A stretch of DNA of 11,070 nt from Actinomycetes bacterium. GTDB taxonomy: Bacteria > Actinomycetota > Actinomycetes > S36-B12 > UBA10799. Where the stretch lies: the NCBI GenBank assembly GCA_029779995.1, contig JAKOZM010000123.1, positions 1 to 11,070 on the forward strand, in the 5' to 3' direction. Positions 7,684 to 11,070 of the stretch are shown in pieces. The first letter of the stretch is position 1, and the number at the start of each line of letters is the position of its first letter. Under the pieces are notes generated by a model, which did not search any database, had not been told where the DNA came from, and was given only the letters and a program-made list of their open reading frames with translations. A program made the translations under genes and the position numbers.

Positions 7684-8490
7684 TTACAGGCCCTTCAGCC
7701 CACTCACCAGCGCGCGCATGATCGCGAAGGTGACCAATGCGGCGACACAGAACCCTGCCGTGGGAATCGCCCACGGGTCGTGGGTCACGCCAGCCAGTGG
7801 AAGGCCGATGTTGGTGAGGGCAAGCAAGGCCCCCATCACCCAGAGCACGAAGGGGCTGGAGGCCATGCCGAGAATCGCCGAGGCCAGAGCGACGATGCCG
7901 AGGTAGACGTAGAACCGGCCGGGCTCCAGGTCGAGCAACTGCGCACCGGCTGGCGCGGCGGCAAAGGTGATGAAGTCAACGAGTGCGAAGAACGTCATCC
8001 CCCGACCTCGTCCGAGGCTGATGGCGGACAGGGGGCGGCCGATGGTCTGGCCCAGGCCGGCCCCGAGGGCGAAACATGCCAGGGTGAGCAGGGCCAGCGC
8101 CCATCGGAACAGGCCGGAGTCCATGGCGTTCGCCCCGGTCGGTGGGGGAAGGCTTTGCGAGGTGACGAGTCGGAACAGTCCGATCAGCCCGGCCGCGAAC
8201 CCCACCAGACTCAGCACGGCTTGTGTGGGGGGAAACCGCACCAACGGCCCCAGGATGATCCCGACGATCGCGCCCGTCCCGAGGCTGAGGGCGTCTGGTC
8301 GGTTGGTGGCGGCGATGAGTTGGGCGATCGCCAGGGTGCCCAACAGGAAGATGCCGAACGACCCGTCGGGGACTCCGGGTTTGGTGAGCCGATCACGCTG
8401 GCCCTGCCTCCCGGTGCGAGGCCCGCGCAGCATGACGACAAGCACCCCCACCAACAGGACGAGGGTCAGCAGCGACACGAGGCTATCCAT
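7684..8490 (-). CDS. Polytopic integral membrane protein of unknown function (268 aa)
   Basis: The ATG at 8490-8488 is the only reasonable start, because an in-frame TGA lies three codons upstream; the preceding GGTGACGC is a weak ribosome binding site. About eight or nine hydrophobic segments are visible: roughly 4-22, 44-61, 69-84, 90-108, 128-147, 164-180, 192-209, 211-230 and 243-262. One polar loop is basic (LRGPRTGRQGQRDRLTKPG, 21-39). No conserved charged pair within helices or other transporter signature stands out, and I do not recognise a family. It is codirectional with the downstream tubulin-like/vWA operon but separated from it by about 400 bases holding a possible operator and a small ORF. 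It may therefore be an independent unit, or an upstream member of the same membrane system. The CRISPR array lies 300 bases upstream. Confidence 0.8.
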   Translation of the reverse strand: MDSLVSLLTLVLLVGVLVVMLRGPRTGRQGQRDRLTKPGVPDGSFGIFLLGTLAIAQLIAATNRPDALSLGTGAIVGIILGPLVRFPPTQAVLSLVGFAAGLIGLFRLVTSQSLPPPTGANAMDSGLFRWALALLTLACFALGAGLGQTIGRPLSAISLGRGRGMTFFALVDFITFAAAPAGAQLLDLEPGRFYVYLGIVALASAILGMASSPFVLWVMGALLALTNIGLPLAGVTHDPWAIPTAGFCVAALVTFAIMRALVSGLKGL

Positions 8491-8601
8491 GGTGCGTCAC
8501 CGCGCCGTGGCCGGCGCCGTGCGGGGCGCAACGAGTTGCCGGTATGCCGCGCACGGCCGCGCGCGCCTGGGTGCAGGGAAGGCGACGCACGCCATCGTGG
8601 G

Positions 8602-8643
8602 GTTGCAGCCAGGCCGGGCGCCCACGCCGGGCGTGGCTGCAAC
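8602..8643. repeat. 42-base inverted repeat in the CRISPR trailer
   Basis: The outer arms GTTGCAGCCA and TGGCTGCAAC are perfect complements. Pairing continues inward with two isolated mismatches to about 18 positions around a six-base loop. There is no T-tract on either strand, so it is not a classical intrinsic terminator. It could be a structured RNA, a transcription-end element for the crRNA precursor, or a protein-binding site. Confidence 0.6.
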
Positions 8644-8703
8644 CAGTGTGCTCTGTCGAGTCTTGACCGACCGCATGTCCGCCCCTTCCCCGCCGCCTCG
8701 TCC

Positions 8704-8752
8704 GGTGTCGCGGGGGCGTCGCCCGTGTGCGTCGACGACCCCCGCGACCACC
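8704..8752. repeat. 49-base inverted repeat just beyond the last CRISPR repeat
   Basis: Arms GTCGCGGGGG (8707-8716) and CCCCCGCGAC (8739-8748) are perfectly complementary. After one bulged A (8738), pairing continues with CGTCG (8717-8721) and CGACG (8733-8737) around an 11-base loop. Outside, GGT and ACC pair past a bulged C. That gives about 18 base pairs. It begins 38 bases from the degenerate repeat. No T-tract follows on either strand. Confidence 0.6.
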
Positions 8753-8789
8753 TGACGGACAGCAGCGCGCTGGGCAGGCTTGAACCAGC

Positions 8790-10519
8790 GCGTCCATTCG
8801 CCTCGTAGCTAGGCGTACGTCGCAACCTCGCCGAGTTCATCCAGCGCTACTTCGTCGACGCACGTTTCTATTCGCCTCGTAGCGAGGCGTACGTCGCAAC
8901 GCCGATGACCCTCACCGCCGCCTCCCGTCTCGTGAGGTTTCTATTCGCCTCGTAGCGAGGCGAACGTCGCAACGACTACGCCGAGCAGGGGCAGTACAAG
9001 GACTACACCGGGTTTCTATTCGCCTCGTAGCGAGGCGTACGTCGCAACGTGGCCGGCTTGCTGGAAGAAGGACGTGGAGACAGTTTCTATTCGCCTCGTA
9101 GCGAGGCGTACGTCGCAACGACCAAGGTCGACGCGGCGCCCCAGGCGCGGCTGTTTCTATTCGCCTCGTAGCGAGGCGTACGTCGCAACAGGACCGCGCT
9201 GCCAAGCTCAAAGAGCAGGCGCGGGTCGCACTCGTTTCTATTCGCCTCGTAGCGAGGCGTACGTCGCAACGAGAACGCTCCGATTGAGATGGTTGCGGGT
9301 CAGAGTTTCTATTCGCCTCGTAGCGAGGCGTACGTCGCAACGCGTCGGTGTGACCACCATCTCCTGGACCGGCGCACGTTTCTATTCGCCTCGTAGCGAG
9401 GCGTACGTCGCAACTTCACGTTCCATCATCGCAAGGGAGAAGTACATGACGTTTCTATTCGCCTCGTAGCGAGGCGTACGTCGCAACTCGCTGCCGGTGC
9501 TCGAACCGGAAGCGCAGCGTTTCTATTCGCCTCGTAGCGAGGCGTACGTCGCAACATCACGGGGTCGACAGACATTCGACAGGCCGCGTTCACGTTTCTA
9601 TTCGCCTCGTAGCGAGGCGTACGTCGCAACGCTGACCTCGGGCGCGAGCACGTCCGGCAACTCCGAGTTTCTATTCGCCTCGTAGCGAGGCGTACGTCGC
9701 AACCCCTCACGGATAAGCAGGCGCTCATGCGCAAGCTCCGTGTTTCTATTCGCCTCGTAGCGAGGCGTACGTCGCAACTCGTCCAGCTCGTCCAGCTCGT
9801 CCAGCTGGTTTCTATTCGCCTCGTAGCGAGGCGTACGTCGCAACCATCAGGGTGGTGGGGAGGTCGTCAACCCCCTCCCCACCGTTTCTATTCGCCTCGT
9901 AGCGAGGCGTACGTCGCAACGCGACCCTCGACCAGTTCGATGAGGCCGACGAGGTCCGTCGTTTCTATTCGCCTCGTAGCGAGGCGTACGTCGCAACCTT
10001 CACGCACCGGGGCATGAACTACCCGCATCTCTCGCGGTTTCTATTCGCCTCGTAGCGAGGCGTACGTCGCAACGTGGTACATCGAAGGGGTCAACCGCTT
10101 CGCGCCGGTTTCTATTCGCCTCGTAGCGAGGCGTACGTCGCAACTGGGCACATTTCTCAGTCGGGTAAGCCGGGGCCGTTCTGTTTCTATTCGCCTCGTA
10201 GCGAGGCGTACGTCGCAACTTTCTCGCTGGCATTGGCCTCCTCGTCGGTGGTGGCGTTTCTATTCGCCTCGTAGCGAGGCGTACGTCGCAACTCGATGCT
10301 CAAGAGTGCGACCGGTAAGAAAAGCAAAAGGGTTTCTATTCGCCTCGTAGCGAGGCGTACGTCGCAACCGCCACGCTGGTGCTGAGCGGGTGTAACAACC
10401 CGTTCGGGTTTCTATTCGCCTCGTAGCGAGGCGTACGTCGCAACTGCGGCGTGGGACGAGAAGATCGGGGACCACATCAACTGTTTCTATTCGCCTCGTA
10501 GCGAGGCGTACGTCGCAAC
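8790..10519 (-). CRISPR. CRISPR array, 24 repeats x 37 bp, 23 spacers, transcribed on the minus strand
   Basis: In crRNA sense the 37-bp repeat begins GTTGCGACGT. It then has a seven-base-pair hairpin, CGCCTCG and CGAGGCG around CTA, and ends AATAGAAAC. Plus-strand repeat starts are 8790, 8864, 8937, 9012, 9083, 9153, 9234, 9305, 9378, 9451, 9519, 9594, 9667, 9742, 9808, 9884, 9961, 10037, 10108, 10183, 10256, 10332, 10408 and 10483. Spacer lengths in the same order are 37, 36, 38, 34, 33, 44, 34, 36, 36, 31, 38, 36, 38, 29, 39, 40, 39, 34, 38, 36, 39, 39 and 38. The repeat at 8790 has four substitutions, one of them in the hairpin, and the one at 8937 has one; the rest are identical. Degeneracy at the low end, cas2 at the high end, and a Cas6-type terminus ATAGAAAC just after the hairpin all indicate a leader at the high end. 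The long repeat and variable spacer length argue against type I-E. Type III, I-B or I-D fits better, but no effector gene is visible. Confidence 0.98.
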
Positions 10520-10530
10520 CCTACCCGCCT

Positions 10531-10578
10531 CGTCGGGGCTGTGACCAGCGCAAACGATGTCCGTTTTCACACCCGACG
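10531..10578. repeat. Leader inverted repeat next to the first CRISPR repeat
   Basis: On the plus strand CGTCGGGGCTGTGA (10531-10544) pairs with TCACACCCGACG (10567-10578) over 12 positions with a two-base bulge. It encloses 22 bases. It begins 11 bases outside the leader-repeat junction, where new spacers are inserted. It may bind a host factor or Cas1-Cas2, or fold in the leader RNA. Confidence 0.5.
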
Positions 10579-10682
10579 TTCCGAGACCCTCCTGGTCCAT
10601 GCGCAGACACCTCTGGGAAGTGCATTTGTGCTGGTCAGAGGCTTGCACACCCGAGGGCACTTTCGCCCGTCCAGCCGCCAAC

Positions 10683-10697
10683 CCCCCGCGACGGGGG
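10683..10697 (-). terminator. Short GC stem-loop downstream of cas2
   Basis: CCCCC and GGGGG flank a five-base loop about 65 bases after the cas2 stop. On the minus strand only two T follow, so termination would be weak. It may separate cas operon transcription from array transcription. Confidence 0.3.
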
Positions 10698-10764
10698 TCA
10701 CGGACACGATCACCCGGGCGCAGCGAGCTCCGGGAGTCTCGCGGCATACTCACAGCGCTGCCCA

Positions 10765-11052
10765 CTAGAGGACACGTTCAGGCGAGTGCGCCTGGCCGAC
10801 GCAGACCCTCCCGTCCCAGCAGGGTGAGCATTGGGCGAAGAAGTAGAGAGAGTCCTCATCGAGGTCCAACATGCCCTCGGCACGTTCACGCAACTGCTCA
10901 AGCTCGACGGCATCACCCCGGATGAGGAAGACCGATCGTTGCACTCGGTCACCGAACGCTTGCAGGAGGGCCGCGAGGCGGGCTCGGCGGTTGTCCGAGG
11001 CGACGTCGTAGGCGGCAATCACGGTCAGGGTCGCCACGCCAAACCCGTCCAT
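10765..11052 (-). CDS. cas2: CRISPR-associated protein Cas2
   Basis: Cas2 is the dimeric partner of Cas1 in the spacer-integration complex. This 95-residue protein has the ordinary Cas2 pattern: a first strand LTVIAAYDVASD with the conserved Asp at 16, then NRRARLAALLQAFGDRVQRS leading to the strand SVFLIRGD (about 40-47). A helix with ELEQLRER and the ending DLDEDSLYFF (63-72) follow. A CxxC pair (75 and 78) lies near the C-terminus. Length is normal for the family. It resembles the common Cas2 family rather than the Cas2e form of type I-E. The ATG at 11052 is used. A GTG at 11037 is also plausible, because it would start at the first strand and has a GGACGGG-like site upstream. The frame stays open to the window edge, so a longer product cannot be excluded. 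It is codirectional with the array 245 bases downstream; cas1 is expected just outside the window. Confidence 0.9.
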   Translation of the reverse strand: MDGFGVATLTVIAAYDVASDNRRARLAALLQAFGDRVQRSVFLIRGDAVELEQLRERAEGMLDLDEDSLYFFAQCSPCWDGRVCVGQAHSPERVL

Positions 11053-11070
11053 GGCGTCGTCGGGTTCATG

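Larger units (their letters stand above)
8491..8789. other. Gene-free trailer region between the array and the membrane gene, rich in inverted repeats
   Basis: I find no credible gene here: the frames are Arg/Pro-rich and lack binding sites. Apart from two strong stem-loops listed separately (8602-8643 and 8704-8752), only the weak ribosome binding site of the membrane gene is visible. In minus-strand order it follows the last, degenerate repeat. It would therefore be the 3' trailer of the pre-crRNA, plus the upstream region of the membrane gene. Confidence 0.6.
10520..10764 (-). promoter_or_regulatory. CRISPR leader region between cas2 and the first repeat
   Basis: These 245 bases separate the cas2 stop codon from the leader-proximal repeat and hold no credible gene. 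The frame that reads through on the minus strand ends in repeat-derived peptide. The region is less AT-rich than many leaders. It contains a stem-loop near cas2 (10683-10697) and an inverted repeat against the array (10531-10578). I could not pick a convincing -10/-35 pair. Confidence 0.7.

Noticed and set aside
7780..8808. 342-codon plus-strand frame opposite the membrane gene
   Set aside because: Composition is extreme (Gly/Gln/His/Arg/Glu) with no domain. The opposite strand gives coherent membrane helices.
8466..8840. 124-codon minus-strand frame spanning the array end and trailer
   Set aside because: It starts inside the first spacer, reads through a CRISPR repeat, is Arg/Pro-rich, and has no binding site.
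8912..10475. Many short frames in the array with repeated RRTPRYEANRN or FYSPRSEAYVAT peptides
   Set aside because: These are translations of the CRISPR repeat, not proteins.
10544..10571. TGTGA and TCACA half-sites in the leader as a CRP site
   Set aside because: They are more than 20 bases apart and part of the longer inverted repeat, not a six-base-spaced operator.
10487..10765. 92-codon minus-strand frame through the leader
   Set aside because: It begins at the cas2 stop and ends within the first repeat. Composition is not protein-like, and the region is better explained as a leader.

Overview
The window looks like chromosomal or accessory DNA of a high-GC Gram-positive bacterium, most likely an actinobacterium. 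The evidence is GC-rich third codon positions, GTG as well as ATG starts, purine-rich ribosome binding sites and a GlxR/CRP-like half-site pair. No species can be named from the sequence. All convincing genes lie on the minus strand, so the layout is given in transcription order, from high to low coordinates.

(1) 11052-10765: cas2, probably the last gene of a cas operon outside the window. (2) 10764-10520: a 245-bp leader-side region with two inverted repeats, one abutting the array. (3) 10519-8790: a CRISPR array of 24 repeats of 37 bp and 23 spacers of 29-44 bp. The cas2 side, the degenerate far end and the ATAGAAAC repeat terminus all indicate minus-strand transcription. Most spacers read as GC3-biased coding sequence on the plus strand, so the crRNAs would be antisense to their targets' mRNAs. 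That pattern is expected of an RNA-targeting (type III-like) system. (4) 8789-8491: no gene, but two large stem-loops beyond the array.

(5) 8490-7684: an orphan polytopic membrane protein. (6) 7683-7276: a control region with a CRP-like palindrome, a leader hairpin, a 28-residue hydrophobic ORF behind a strong ribosome binding site, and a GC-rich stem-loop. (7) 7275 to the window edge: a tightly overlapping four-gene unit. It encodes a small three-helix membrane protein, a secreted and membrane-anchored von Willebrand A protein with an intact MIDAS, a 1138-residue tubulin/FtsZ-superfamily protein (Tubulin_2-like), and an unrecognised protein with a membrane segment that runs off the left edge.

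The four genes overlap by 1, 4 and 7 nt, so they are probably translated as one coupled unit. A reasonable model is a membrane-spanning machine: an external MIDAS domain joined through one helix to a cytoplasmic tail and a cytoplasmic tubulin-like filament or GTPase. What it does is not shown by the sequence. Its position beside a CRISPR array is suggestive but may be coincidental. No cas interference gene lies in the window.
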